64,000 nucleotides of DNA from Massariosphaeria phaeospora (lineage: Eukaryota; Ascomycota; Dothideomycetes; Pleosporales), in the NCBI GenBank assembly GCA_011032825.1, contig JAADJZ010000016.1, positions 186,001-250,000 of the forward strand. The letters are read 5' to 3'. Position numbers and translations under genes: made by a program. A model generated the notes under the pieces. That model saw only the letters and a program-made list of their open reading frames with translations, had not been told where the DNA came from and searched no databases. Position 1 is the stretch's first letter, and each line of letters begins with the position of its first letter. Shown piece by piece: positions 1-10,917 of the stretch.

Positions 1-2
1 TC

Positions 3-528
3 GAACACCTCATCATTGACTTCGCCCAACCAGGTGCTGGATGGAAGAGAAAGATCAGTTATCTGCTTCCCAAACTTCACCCTCTTACTTACAATGACCA
101 GCCGGTCCCATCTGACGGCAGTACTTCGTACCCAGATCTTCACATCCTCCACTGCCACCAGCTGGCTCACCGCCCCAAACCGCCCCGACCATCAAACAAT
201 GAAGCTATCACGCAGCCTGTCAACAACGACGCCACCACCATCTACATTCTGCAGGAGACCAAGCCCGTTCCCCAAGTTGCGATACTCATCCAGCAGCCTG
301 TTGGCACCAGGATGGGTGTGAGTACGGAGGAATTCTGTCCGGGAGATGGGTATGAAAAGATGTCAAGCCGTTTAAGTCAAGATTCCGCGGGTTAGAGCAC
401 CTCATCGTCAAAAAATTAGTCAGGAGGAGATCGTTAGTTAGTACCCCAGTTCGAAGTTCTTGAACCAGCAGACCATTCGGGGGCATCGGGCAGTAGAGCA
501 GGAGGATATGTATGAAGCTGTAGGGTAG
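3..528 (+). pseudogene. Decayed Mex67/NXF-like LRR fragment (partial at left edge)
   Basis: An open frame enters from the left edge and runs to a TAG at 393-395. Its first residues, EHLIIDFAQPGAGW, and the following ...NDQPV match the C-terminal leucine-rich-repeat end of the intact Mex67-like protein at 1147-2268 (EHLIIGFSKEEAGW ... QQPV). A second, overlapping copy of the same segment follows from about 345 to 528. In it LEHLI is read in one frame (about 390-405), and then SQEE..IVS, a TAG codon, YPSSKFLNQQTIR in another. The intact gene has a tryptophan codon (VVSWFPKLKFLNQQPVR) where this copy has TAG. The copy therefore carries at least one frameshift and one nonsense change. It lies on the opposite strand to the intact gene and converges with it. 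The first part could still be the last exon of a longer living gene to the left; the second part looks dead. Confidence 0.55.
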
Positions 529-1146
529 GAAACGGGGAAGTCGGAACAGGGGAGTGGGAATTGGAGGAGGAACAATACTATTGCATAAGATGTGCGAGCG
601 ACCTTTATGTATCTAAATGGTGTTATGATCATGCATTAAGAGAATTCACGTACCTGGCTGTAGCAGCCACGCTGAAAAATGTCGACGTTGGATGATGAAA
701 AAGAGAACGACTCAGCGCACGCGGGATAACGAACGATAATCTACAATAGAGTCAATCTTAGACTTTCGGCAATCCTCATGACAGCAGAGGAGGTTTGAGA
801 AGAAGTAAATAGTTTAACCGTTATCTTCACAACGCCCTGTTGTATCCAGTAGACTAAGTAATGTTGAACCAGGGCTTACAGTGGTAGGGGGGAATCAGAA
901 TCTACTACACAGTCTGGAGCATTGACGCCTTACGGTATGAGGGGAGAGTTACAGCAATCATTTTGGAACAGGTATCCAAGATAGAAGACAATTCTGTTCG
1001 ATCATCAAACAGTGACATTGTTCACCGTGGCTAAATACAGCAAGGGTTGACAGGTACATAACTCCTTCCAATGCATGATCATGAGATACAGCTAACGTCC
1101 AAAAGCACCCTCCATGTCCCAGGTATAACTCTCATAACTCCTCTCC
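529..1146. other. Intergenic stretch, nothing recognised
   Basis: This is 618 bp between the Mex67-like relic and the 3' end of the intact Mex67-like gene. It is moderately AT-rich and has stops in all frames. No splice-like structure, tRNA or repeat was seen. Confidence 0.5.
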
Positions 1147-2268
1147 CTACAACATCAAGTCCATTTCCTCCTCCACCCGGACCGGCTGCTGATTAAGAAA
1201 CTTCAACTTAGGAAACCAGCTCACAACGTCCTCCTCCCATCCAGCCTCCTCCTTACTGAACCCGATAATGAGATGCTCCAAACTGCTGAACCTTAACTTG
1301 AACTTCTTCACATCCTTCCGACCTTCAAAGTTGTTCCCCGATAGATCCAGATTCTTGATATCCGGAAAGGTTTTGGACAGATGTTGGATAACGTCCACGT
1401 TGGCCAGTCCATTGTTCGAGAGCAGCACACTGTGAACCGTTTCCCGCTTCACTTCGGCAGTCGGGAGGGCCTCGTCGCAGACAACCATGAGGGCCGGGAA
1501 GAACTTCGTCTGGGTGGCGGGGCTGTCGAACATTCCGGACTGGGCGATCTCCTCGTCGGCGATGATGTTGGACAGATCGAGAAGCTTGAGCTCCCCATTG
1601 TAGTGTCGTGTCAAGAAGGCCTTGAGGAGGGTGATGGTGCTGGCTTTGCTCTGCTCACGTTCGATGTCGGAAACAGAGGCGGATGCGGGGACCGAGGCTT
1701 CAGTGGGGTTCTCAGTCTTGGACGAAGGAGGGTCTGCGTGCATGTCAGCGTGAGGCCGGATTGGCTCGGTTAGGACTACCGTACCGGAAGCGGGTGTCTT
1801 TGCCGGGGACCGTGCTCGCAGGCCAGGACCGGTAAGCGTGAGTTTCTGGCGGCCATGTGCCGAAGCGAAGGAAAAGCCGTTGAGCTTGCTAAACGCAATG
1901 ACTTCTTCCGATCGGACCGAGAGGACGAGCGCGTTGTCCAAGATTTGGTGGTGTCGGATCATCTTCTGGGGATAGCGGCCCTTGGCGGCAGCGTGGGGAT
2001 TGCGGCGAGCAGCATGTCGTTCGAGGAACCCCAGGAGTTTCGGGATCTCTTTCTCGTCCGACCAGCCAGTCACCTTGACGTCGCTGAAAGTGGTGGCCGG
2101 GCTGTCGGTCCTTGCTGAGGAAGTCCGGGCGTCTGACTTGTTGCGAGGGTTGGGGCGGGTCGTGGCACGAGGTGCGGCGCCCATAATGAGATCTCCGTCG
2201 CGATCACGTTGTTGCTGCTTCTGGATCTTGCGGATGCCCGTAGGGCGGCGGGTAGCAGCAGAAGGCAT
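1147..2268 (-). CDS. Short Mex67/NXF-like mRNA-export-factor-like protein
   Basis: A single coding exon of 373 residues starts at the ATG at 2268. Residues 1-60 are basic and disordered. Residues about 64-150 resemble the RNP-like domain of Mex67/TAP. Residues about 210-360 form the LRR domain, with LLSNNGLANVDVIQ and FPDIKNLDLSGNNF typical of Mex67. Known Mex67/NXF1 proteins go on to an NTF2-like domain that binds Mtr2/p15 and a UBA-like domain that contacts FG-nucleoporins; this protein stops directly after the LRR. It is therefore predicted to bind RNA or a partner but not to carry cargo through the pore by itself (inference). It is either a lineage-specific short paralogue or a gene derived from a truncated duplicate. 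Related fragments lie at 3-528, and the leader contains two duplicated introns. Confidence 0.75.
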   Translation of the reverse strand: MPSAATRRPTGIRKIQKQQQRDRDGDLIMGAAPRATTRPNPRNKSDARTSSARTDSPATTFSDVKVTGWSDEKEIPKLLGFLERHAARRNPHAAAKGRYPQKMIRHHQILDNALVLSVRSEEVIAFSKLNGFSFASAHGRQKLTLTGPGLRARSPAKTPASGTVVLTEPIRPHADMHADPPSSKTENPTEASVPASASVSDIEREQSKASTITLLKAFLTRHYNGELKLLDLSNIIADEEIAQSGMFDSPATQTKFFPALMVVCDEALPTAEVKRETVHSVLLSNNGLANVDVIQHLSKTFPDIKNLDLSGNNFEGRKDVKKFKLRFSSLEHLIIGFSKEEAGWEEDVVSWFPKLKFLNQQPVRVEEEMDLML

Positions 2269-2279
2269 GATGGCGATGA

Positions 2280-2462
2280 CTTTGCAACGTTAGCGTGTGG
2301 TGAGCGAAACGTTGCAGCGTGAACATCTACCTTTGTCGTGAATGTGGTGGTTTTGCGTGCGCGGGTGTTGTACTTGGGATGTGGGCGTGGGTGAAGCGGT
2401 GTCAAATAAGGCTTTGCAACGTTAGTGGGTTATGTAGATAACGATGCAGCGTGGATAGTTAC
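2280..2462 (-). repeat. Tandemly duplicated leader unit with two 51-nt look-alike introns
   Basis: On the minus strand, upstream of the Mex67-like ATG, there are two 51-nt segments at 2412-2462 and 2280-2330. Each begins GTA, shares an internal CACGCTGCA, and ends with the identical CTAACGTTGCAAAG, which is a textbook fungal branch site followed by AG. The 81-nt stretch between them (2331-2411) resembles the sequence upstream of the first one. The arrangement is therefore a duplicated exon-plus-intron unit of 132 bp. Splicing both would put them in the 5' UTR; joining the flanking exons does not extend the coding frame in phase with the ATG. Confidence 0.6.
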
Positions 2463-4197
2463 CTGTTCGGCGGATGTGGCAGATTCGTGTGTGCGGATGT
2501 TGTGTGTGCGGATGTTGAAGTTGGTGTGGTGTTGGTGAAGTGGTGTGGAGTGGATGAGAGAGAAGGAGCGAGGGCGCGAGGAGCCCGCTATATACAGGAG
2601 CGAGCGTAGGTGTGACTTAGCAGACCTGGGCGAAGCGGGGCGGTGCCATGAGCTGGGTGCTTTCACCGTGGCAGCGGGGCGGGTTGAGAAGGGTTTTGGG
2701 TGAAAGTCGGGGGTTCAGGTGAGGAAGTTGGGTAGCGAGGTCAGCGTGTCGACGATGGAGGGACGGTTGTCGTTGGATCGGCGCTGCAGCCCTGCCAGCC
2801 ATGTTTCACGCTAGCTCAGAGCCGCATTGTTTCCCCCACGGCGAATCTCCGCGGCCGTTGATTGGCCTCTTCCAACGTCGCCCCGGTTGTCTCCCATTGT
2901 TTCCCCGGTCTATTGTCGTTGATTGAACCGCCATGGCCCGCCCTCAGTTCTCGTTGTTTGTAATGTCTTCACGCTCTTTGTCGCCGCGGTCCCCGGATAG
3001 CGACAAGGCGCCCACTGTTTGCTATCGATGGGTGCGCCCCGAGACTATCTATGACTCCGTCGATTACGCAGCGGACGTTGAAGACAAAGGAGGCTGGTCG
3101 CCGACGAGCTCACGACAACCGTCTATCTTGAGTCCCATGGTTGCTGTAGTAGCTTGCGATGACTCCGAGTGTTTGCCATACTCGGTACTGCTTGCGATGA
3201 CTCCGAGTGTTTGCGATACTCGGTCCTGCTTGCGATAGCTCCGCGACCGCTTGCGATATCTTCCTGACTGATTGTGATTGTTCCGCGGTTGCCCTCGATA
3301 GCTCCGATAAGCTAGGCCGTACGCTAGATCCTGAGGAAGTATCAAACCATACCAGTAGACGCGAGCAGATACAACGCCAGTTGGCGCGGCCGCAGTAGGG
3401 ACAGAATGCGAAGGGATTTTTCCATCGACGTCCACCAAATTTCAACCAAGATAGGCCAACTGGAAAGTAACTTGAGAGAGACATCTGGATAAATCTCGGA
3501 CTCGGTGATCATGGGAAACGGCGGGGGGAGGAGGTCCTTTATAGAAAGAGACTTGGTCAATGCGGCGCGCCCATATCGATGACTGCCTCTAGTTCGACAA
3601 TATTTGCCCATAAACCTAGAGTTGTGTGTGAGCGAACCGAAAGGGTAGAACATCGTCGAGGGCGAGTTGTGCCACGTAGATTGGTAGAGCATCCATGGTA
3701 CCGGAATCGCTTAGTAACGGATATGACTCTTGATCAATGAAGGAGAAGCGCACTGTCTGGACATTTATCGCAGTACTCGGGTTCCCAATTCTCGGCCAAC
3801 TAGCTGAGACGAGGGGCGCAGAAGTGTCTACTTTGCTGGTATTAAAATTGGTCAGTCGTGGGTCGTATTGGGCCAAAACTCAAACCTATGCGTTTCTCCC
3901 TGCTTGCGAGGAATGCTCGTTTCAGGCCGAACTTTACGGTACACGCTCATTCCAATATACCTGTTGCACTTGCAGACCACATTATCACAGTTCCATGGTT
4001 CAAAGTCCGAGTCACGATTCCATTGCGACTGTGGTACACGAACATACGGCTCTAATCATGTTCCCGGTTCTGACCGGACTTTGCCTCGTTATTCCGCTCA
4101 GTCGATATTGTCTGTCTTGAGGCCCAAAAAGCCGTATCCATGATGTGTCCTTCCGTGCCAAATCAGATCTTTGGAAATCTAAGTCGTCTTTGGCTTC
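2463..4197. other. Intergenic stretch with repeat patch and weak ORFs
   Basis: This lies between the leader of the Mex67-like gene and the 3' end of TMA22. It holds the probable promoter of the Mex67-like gene (about 2463-2900) and the 19/38-bp repeat patch at 3152-3310. One ATG-initiated ORF at 2933-3238 (101 codons, start context CCGCCATGG) ends inside the repeat patch and matches nothing I know. The rest (3310-4190) has only short overlapping ORFs without family features. Confidence 0.4.
3152..3310. repeat. Degenerate 19-bp / 38-bp tandem repeat
   Basis: Two 38-bp units, 3152-3189 and 3190-3227, are nearly identical. Both begin GCTTGCGATGACTCCGAGT and continue GTTTGC(C/G)ATACTCGGT. Each is made of two related 19-bp halves. 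Further decayed copies starting GCTTGCGAT follow at 3228 and about 3249, then fade out by about 3310. Confidence 0.75.
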
Positions 4198-4945
4198 TCA
4201 ACCAATCGCAGGCGTAGGCTTCTTCTTCTTCTCCTCTATGCAATCCACGTTATCCTCCGGGATATCCTTGTACGTCTCCACTAGATAGTCGCAAATATCA
4301 TCACTCAGGTCTCCTTGTACCGTGATCTCTTCCCCACCCCCGGGCACCTTTGTCACACTACTTCCCGTAGCGAACTTCTTCCCAAAGTCTTTAGCGACTT
4401 TCTTGTTGTCCAGACCGAATGCTTCAAGGCCTTGAACCGCAGTAACGTACTTTCGCTTGTTGCGCTCGATACGCTTGATGAGGATCTTAGAAGTGGCACG
4501 TGTTTCGGCTTCCTTAGCTTCACTTGCGGCGGCTTTGGCGGCTTTCTTCTGTGCGTCTTTCTCTGCGCGTTTCTGGGCGTCGATGGAGAGGGCGGAGAGG
4601 TTTTGCTCGATTGTTTCTACGTGGTGTCAACAGAGTCATGAGTGGTGCCACTTGTAAGCTCAAGACCACAGTCGCTGCGTACCTTGCGAGTATAGCTTCT
4701 TGTGCAGAGCCGGTTGGTGCTCCTTGAGCCAGTCTTCGCACTTCTTAACTGTGCCGCCGAACTCGCAATACTACGTCGGATCCGTGTTAGATATATGCAG
4801 TTTGTCAACAGTTCCCTCGTGGCCGTACCTACTTCAGGTGGTAAACTGCAGACTGCACCAGTTAGCAAGTCGTTTGGACTCGACATCACGCGATCCTCTT
4901 ACCACCGCAGTAGCTGACTTGCTTCGGGTTTGTTTCCGAGGCCAT
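4198..4945 (-). CDS. TMA22: Tma22, density-regulated protein (DENR) homologue
   Basis: Four exons (4903-4945, 4833-4852, 4683-4770, 4198-4616) give 189 residues. The N-terminus carries the DENR cysteine cluster (YCGVCSLPPE, then YCEFGG...CEDWL). The C-terminal half is a SUI1/eIF1-like domain (IKRIERNKRKYVTAVQGLEAF, then KKFATGSS). DENR/Tma22 pairs with MCT-1/Tma20 on the small ribosomal subunit to remove deacylated tRNA after termination and to aid re-initiation (family knowledge). The 20-nt second exon is tiny, but it restores exactly the conserved CSLPPE motif, which supports the model. All three introns have GT-AG ends. Confidence 0.93.
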
Positions 4946-5370
4946 TGCTGCTTGATGCTTGTACAACTGAGTCGTAGAGGATATATTATTGGAGGTTGCA
5001 CAAAGTGATGTGTTGTGTTAGAAGGTGGGCAGGGAGTTCGAGGTTGCGTGGGAATGGAGGGGCAATGGCGGGGTAGCAGCAAGGGTCCCCACTATCAGAT
5101 TCACGGAATGAATGATCATTTACCTAGGTAATAATTCTACTGCGTTGGTGCCATATCTTTGATGCACTAAGTTTCACTAGATCAGAGTAGGGGCAATACG
5201 ACTTTTGGTAGTTCGAGAGATTTTAGCATAACGCAGAGCAACTACTTCTGCTTTTGAAAGTAAGATGATGTACGAACTGCAGACATCCGCCTTTGAGTAA
5301 ACGTCCTACTTCCATCAGGTTCACATTCTGTCAAAGGCGTCCATACTTCGTTTTATCAGTACCCGTGTAC
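4946..5370. other. Intergenic stretch between TMA22 start and ALG12 3' end
   Basis: This 425-bp stretch should contain the TMA22 promoter and the ALG12 3' UTR. It contains CCTAGGTA at 5123-5130, a motif that recurs between genes in this window. Nothing else was recognised. Confidence 0.5.
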
Positions 5371-7204
5371 TCAATCCACTATAATGTTCGTACTCTTCAA
5401 TATGGTGATTTTGGGCCTCATCCTCAACTCTACCCACCAACCTCCCAAGAATCCTTTTCTGAATGCATTTTCTAACCGACGCCATATTCTTGCGACCCTG
5501 GATGACAAGTATTTATCAGTCATCTCTTCCAATCCGGCAACAGCTACGTTCTCTATGTCATTATCCCCGCTCTTTTCCCCCGGCTTCAACACGCGCACGC
5601 CGTCATAACCATACACAGCGTAAAGGGCTTTCCATGTCCCAATCGCTGCCGCTGGTTGTTCGGCCAGAACGTAGTCAAATTGTGACCAGAAAGCCGGATC
5701 AAGAAGCAATTCGAGGTTCTCGGTTTTCGAATATGTCCACGACCTTTGATTGTGAAGATTATCTGTTTCGAGAACGTCTAGCACGGTCTGTGGACCGTCA
5801 TGGTTTTCAAGGAAGCGCGTAACGCCTGTTTGACACGCTAGGTTGTCGAAGAACACCCGAAAGTGTCCACCTTTGCGATGATCGATGTTGTGGTGGAGGA
5901 AGTGGAGAGCTTCACCACCCGGGTAGTTCATGCTCGAGATTGTAAGCAGCGCCGCAGAGGCGGCGAAAGAAAGCAGTACAGATGCTGCGAGACCAAGACT
6001 TAACAGGGCATATATGATCGATTTCGTTCGTCTATTCCAGATCCAAGACGCTCCCGCAGCAGCAGTCGCGGTTAATCCCGGAATGATGTAGATGATGAAA
6101 CGCCATTCTTTGTGGGGAAGGAAGCTATACAATCCCACAAAGCTCAACAGAGGGATGAGGAGATCGAGACTATGTCTTCGAGTGGCACGATTCAGGACAG
6201 CCACTGGGATACAGAGCAAATATGTTGCTGGGTTTAAGAGGAGTCGGGGGATCGCATTTGCGAAGTAAAAGTGCCACGGGGAAACGCCCCAGTCAACTGA
6301 ATGGCCTTGGATGGTGTTATAGTAGAACCCTGTCCATTCTGGCCATAGCGGAGTCGATTGCCAGAAGAATGAGTCGATCGATACTGTCCAGAGCAATCCG
6401 ATCAGAAGCCCTCCTAGACCAGCGGGTATGATGGCTCGGGTGATAGAGATCCTTTGCGTAATGAAGAGATAGATCGTAAAGGTCGCGACTAGAATAGCCA
6501 ACTCAGAGCGAAACACAACTCCGGCAAATGTTAGAAGGGATAAAGCTAGTCTGTAGCCTCCGGGAACTATTTTACTACTCCGTCGGGTTGTACAATGAGC
6601 CTTTAGTAAGCTCCGCAGCGCCAAAGTGCCTATGAAATTCGATCAGCTTTAAGATAAGACTGGTTTGAGTACATAAACGTACTAAAGAGGAAAGCAAACA
6701 TGTTCGGTAGTGTTCGGGATGCATAGTATATGGTATGGAATTGGCTAGCTTGTAGAAGAGCATACCATATTCCGGCCCTTATTCCGAACGCTCTCTGAAC
6801 GCTTCTGCCAAACGCGATCAGTGCGCCAGCATTGAGCAAGCCCAATACAGCTCTCACTGTATATGTATCGTCAGCAAGCAATCAAAAATCCAACACCAGC
6901 TAGAGCACTCACCAAGCAACTGAAGCTGAGCGGTGGAGCTAACTAAACCAACCCACGGCCTCGCTAATCCGGAAAGAAGCAACGCGCCCACGAACGTTCT
7001 CGGCACCGACCCTGGGAACGAGACATGATCGTAGTTGGCCGTGAAAAATTGATCGAAGTTTTCAGTGGGGATCCCATGAATCAAAATATCGTGTATTGCC
7101 TGGATATTGAAGGATTCTTCCACTTTTGTATACGGCGACACAAGCAAGTGGATTAGGATCGCGCTCGGGATCAACAGGTAGAATAACCACTCGAATCGTG
7201 CCAT
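5371..7204 (-). CDS. ALG12: Alg12, Dol-P-Man-dependent alpha-1,6-mannosyltransferase
   Basis: Three exons (6913-7204, 6683-6856, 5371-6629) encode 574 residues; the yeast protein is of similar size. It is a GT22-family multi-pass ER membrane enzyme. The N-terminal lumenal motif [19 protein letters not shown], the mid-protein PHKEWRF motif and many hydrophobic segments fit Alg12, which adds the eighth mannose to the lipid-linked N-glycan precursor. The related GPI mannosyltransferases Gpi10 and Smp3 share the fold, but the [10 protein letters not shown] signature favours Alg12. The start was taken at the ATG at 7204; an in-frame TTG lies a little upstream. The gene is divergent from PFA4, with 192 bp between the start codons. 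Confidence 0.92.
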
Positions 7205-7396
7205 GGCTTCATGGAAGCCCAAGCCTGGCTCTTCGTACGACTGTTCGCGATGGAATCGTGACGATGGTGATGTTGGTGGATTGACGGTTCGGCGTCAGCT
7301 TACGTTCACAGTACTCACGTGTCTCGGCGCGTCACACTAATTCCGATCGCGTCAGGGGTCCGTCGATCATCCGAAACCCAACACCAACCTCCTGCA
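7205..7396. promoter_or_regulatory. Bidirectional ALG12/PFA4 promoter region
   Basis: Only 192 bp separate the ATG codons of the divergent ALG12 and PFA4 genes, so both 5' UTRs and core promoters must share this space. No TATA-like box stands out. Confidence 0.55.
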
Positions 7397-8927
7397 ATGG
7401 AGCTTTCTCGCCTTGCAGTGCCTTCCGTATATGGCCTTATATTGTTCTTGGGATATCCGTCGCAATGGCTCTTACTTCATCTCGAACCTTGGCCGCTGTC
7501 AAAAAACCAGCTAATCCACACTAATCTGGTGTTGGTATGTATTTTTATAACATATACGAAAACGGTTTTCGTAGATCCCGGTACGTTCCCGCGGAAGAAA
7601 GATGACGGAGAAGAGCTGAGTGTGGGAAATGGGTGTGGGAAAGAGAAGGCGAGGAAATGGTGTCGAAAATGCAATGCAGCTAAGCCTCCGAGGGCTCATC
7701 ATTGCAAGGAATGTAAAAGGTCAGTAAGCTACTTTTCAAATTCTCAACATTAACATCGAACTTTCGTCGTTATTGTGTACATTACGGATGTGAAACTAAT
7801 CGTAGCGCAGATGCATACCCAAAATGGACCACCACTGCCCCTGGACCGGCAACTGCGTCTCCTACACCACGTTTCCCCATTTCATGCGCTTCCTTTTCTT
7901 CACCGTATGGGGCATGTCTCTCCTCGCCTCTTTTCTCTGGACCCGGCTGGCGCACCTCTGGGCTAACCGTGATCTTCCGTCTTACTTGGGCCCCAGCAAA
8001 CTGCATCTCACACACCTATTCGTAGTCACAGTAGTGAACTCCATCACGTTCTTCGCTCTCTCTGTTCTGTTGATTAGGAACATCTGGTGTCTAGCTGTCA
8101 ACACGACTACTATCGAAGGTTGGGAGATAGAAAGACATCGCACCCTTCTTCGCCGAGCACGGCATTTCGGGGGGTATCTAGAGGGGCCTGATGGCATTCA
8201 GATGCGGATCAAGAAACAAGAGTTTCCGTACGATATTGGCATCTGGAAGAATATCAAGCAGGGCATGGGAACTGGGAATGTAAGATCCCCATCTATAGCT
8301 CATATCATATCGATGTGAACACTCAGCTAACGACAAAACCAGATTCTAGCCTGGTTTAACCCCCTTTCCGGCACCCCACCCATCGAATCCGCCCTCTCCT
8401 TCGAAACCAACGACTTTGAAGACGCCTCAACAACCTGGCCACCCCCCGACCCCGACCGCCTCCACCGCCGCTTCCCCAAAAGCATGGCCCGCGCCCAAGA
8501 AGCCTTCACGTACCGAGACGCAGGCCTCACGCGCGACGAAACCCTCGCGGCCTTCAAACAGCGGCAAGACGCCGACGTGACCCGCCGCCGCACGCCGTTT
8601 GTCGAGCGCTTAGAAGCACAGGTAGCGCGTGAACGTAGAAGCGAAGAAGAAAAAGACGACTACGACCACTACGAGGATAGTGAAGGGGAAGCGGACGAGC
8701 TTGACGACAGTGAAGCCAAGAAGGAAAATGGGAGTCAAAGCGGCGAAGAGGGCTGGCGCAACGCGGAGGGCGAGCGCCTAAAGGACTTCGGCGTAGATGA
8801 AGACGTCGAGTTTTACGACGAGCAGGAAGACGACATGCCTCTGAGCCAACTACTCGCCCGCAAGAGAGCAGCGTCCGCCTCAGCATCGGCATCGGCATCA
8901 GCGCCATCGCCCCCAACCTCGTACTAA
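7397..8927 (+). CDS. PFA4: Pfa4-type DHHC protein S-palmitoyltransferase
   Basis: Three exons (7397-7719, 7811-8279, 8343-8927) encode 458 residues. Two membrane spans come first, then a cysteine-rich domain (CRKCNAAKPPRAHHCKECKRC) and the catalytic DHHC at residues 114-117 inside MDHHCPWTGNC, then two more spans. Pfa4 palmitoylates membrane proteins in the ER, chitin synthase Chs3 being the classic yeast client (family knowledge). The first intron falls inside the cysteine-rich domain, and splicing joins CKR to CIPKMDHHC perfectly. The C-terminal tail is long, charged and acidic, and ends in an Ala-Ser repeat encoded by a short microsatellite near 8877-8905. Confidence 0.93.
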
Positions 8928-9849
8928 CACAAGCGGCAAACCGCATACCATGTGTCTCTCCCCTGCACTGCACTGCACTACTGCGCTTACCCCTCCTCCC
9001 CTTTTCACGTATCACACACTCGACCCGCAGCCTAGACAAACCCACCCGTTCGTTACACATCACCAGCAAACGCCAGAATGCCGAGAGTCGCACGCCCGCC
9101 TCGCCGTGCACCCACCCGAAACAAACGACGCTTGCAGCCAAACACACCCACCACATGGGCGACAAACCCCTCTATTGCCGTCCAGCACGCCGCACGCACA
9201 GCGGGAAGACACATGCGGCACGGGTCGCGGGTCCCTGCCTGCAAAGACTTTCCAGATCGGTGATGCTGCTCATGAGTGGGTTTCCAAACCTTAATAAAAC
9301 ATCACGCATGTGCACACAGGCCTGACTTGAAGGAGGTCTTAACATCCGCAATATGACTGAAAGCATCGATGCTCAGGGCCCGGGGGAAACAAGCAGAGCT
9401 GGGAAGGGGGGTTGCCTAGGGGGAGAGAACCAAATCACGGTTAGTGTTGTAGGGCTTGCGTGAGCAGCAATAGAGAAATCTAATCTGGATGGAAAATGAT
9501 CGAACAAGACTCCCATATCCAAATCCCAATCCCCAGTTCCCTGGTAACCCATGCACCCGACTGAAGTTGTTGTACAACCGGGATAGTTGATACGCGGACA
9601 GGTGGAGGGGATTCTCAGCCCTTCTGTGATTGTGCCCATGAAATCGCTCCTCCTGCACTCAGGTCACACCCCGAGATAGCTATCCTCATCCAAGAACCCA
9701 TTCCGCCGTACAATCTGATCCAGAAGCCCCTGCCTCGCCCGCACATGTACGGAATCTTCTTTTCTTCCAGTGGCCGAGATGCCGCAAAGAGGCCTGTCTC
9801 CACTCTCGACTTGATCTCACCCTCAGACCTCCGCTCTTCGACACGGCGT
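8928..9849. other. Convergent intergenic stretch PFA4/HAP3
   Basis: This 922-bp stretch should contain both 3' UTRs. Several short ORFs on both strands are low-complexity and resemble nothing known. Confidence 0.5.
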
Positions 9850-10917
9850 TTAGAACTCGCCGTTTCCGTTTCCGTTGTGAACGGAGTAGCCGAATGCGGT
9901 ATTGTCGTTCTCCGTCATTTCCGCGTCGCCGCTCAGAACGTTGTGTTGTGCATTCTCGGAGGTATTGGCACCTGAGTTGGCCCCGCTGGCCCCGGCATTG
10001 AAGCCGCCTGAAGCTGGTTTGGCCTGAGTTGCGACGAGGTTCTCGCACCACCAATCAATACCAATAGTTCAGATAAATGTCTTTGTCAAGTTGAGACAAC
10101 ATAGGAGAGGCGGGGGGGAAAGGAAAGTCTAGCAGCTTACCTCGCGATACCGTGACAGGTAGATCTTCAAAGCCTCGGCATAGTTCTCGAAACCAAGTGA
10201 AGTCATAGCAAAGAGGATGTCCTCGCCGTTGACTGTCTTGCGCTTTTCCTGCGAGCACTTCTCGGAAGCTGCACCTTAACGTCAGCGGCGGAACTGCGGC
10301 GCTTCACTCCAAACTGACCTTCGCTGGTGATGAACGAGATAAACTCGCTCACGCACTCCTGCATGCATTCCTTTGCCTCCTTTGCTATTTTGGCATTCTC
10401 GGGGAGAGCCATCTTCATGATTCGCGCGACTGGAGCAAAATTGCGGATGTTAGCGTCGGATGCAGCAGCATTGTTGGCGGACTTCTGCGCGTTCTGTGGC
10501 GGCGAAGTGGAGGACTGTGGGGAAGGGGACGACATGACGCCGGCTGCAGGGCGACCGTTTTCCAGGCACAGACAGCCGTTGACAGGCTCGCGGGGGGGTT
10601 CGAAACGTGTGATTCGACGCAGAGACGACTCAGACGCGCGATAAGGCAGACGTGGGCATCGAGCGGCGCCGAATGGTGGTAATTCGTCGACGTGCAGATG
10701 GGAGCAATGCGACGCGCAAATCAGAACGAAGAAGAGGGGGAATGAAAATAGACGCACCATTGGCGATTGGAAGCCATCGGTCCTGCTCCTTGACTTCGAA
10801 TTCGTACCCGGCGTGCGCTTGTGTATCCTGAGCTTCTCTGTCCATATGCGGCTCTGAATCGTCAGGCGACTGTACTCCTGGTTCCACGCCGTCCTTCTTC
10901 GGGGGGGTGGAAGACAT
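9850..10917 (-). CDS. HAP3: Hap3/HapC, CCAAT-binding factor subunit (NF-YB)
   Basis: Four exons (10758-10917, 10319-10429, 10141-10268, 9850-10041) encode 196 residues. The histone-fold core is complete: [14 protein letters not shown], then [22 protein letters not shown], then [14 protein letters not shown] and [18 protein letters not shown]/HapC heterodimerises with HapE and, with HapB, binds CCAAT boxes; in fungi the complex also links to iron and redox control (family knowledge). A Gly/Asn-rich C-terminal tail follows. The first intron is long for this window (327 nt, 10431-10757), and a long GC-rich region lies upstream. The last exon boundary (AG at 10042-10043) is the least certain junction. 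Confidence 0.92.

Noticed and set aside
2070..2666. N-terminal coding extension of the Mex67-like gene through the leader introns
   Set aside because: Joining the exons leads into a different frame from the ATG at 2268, so the leader is treated as non-coding.
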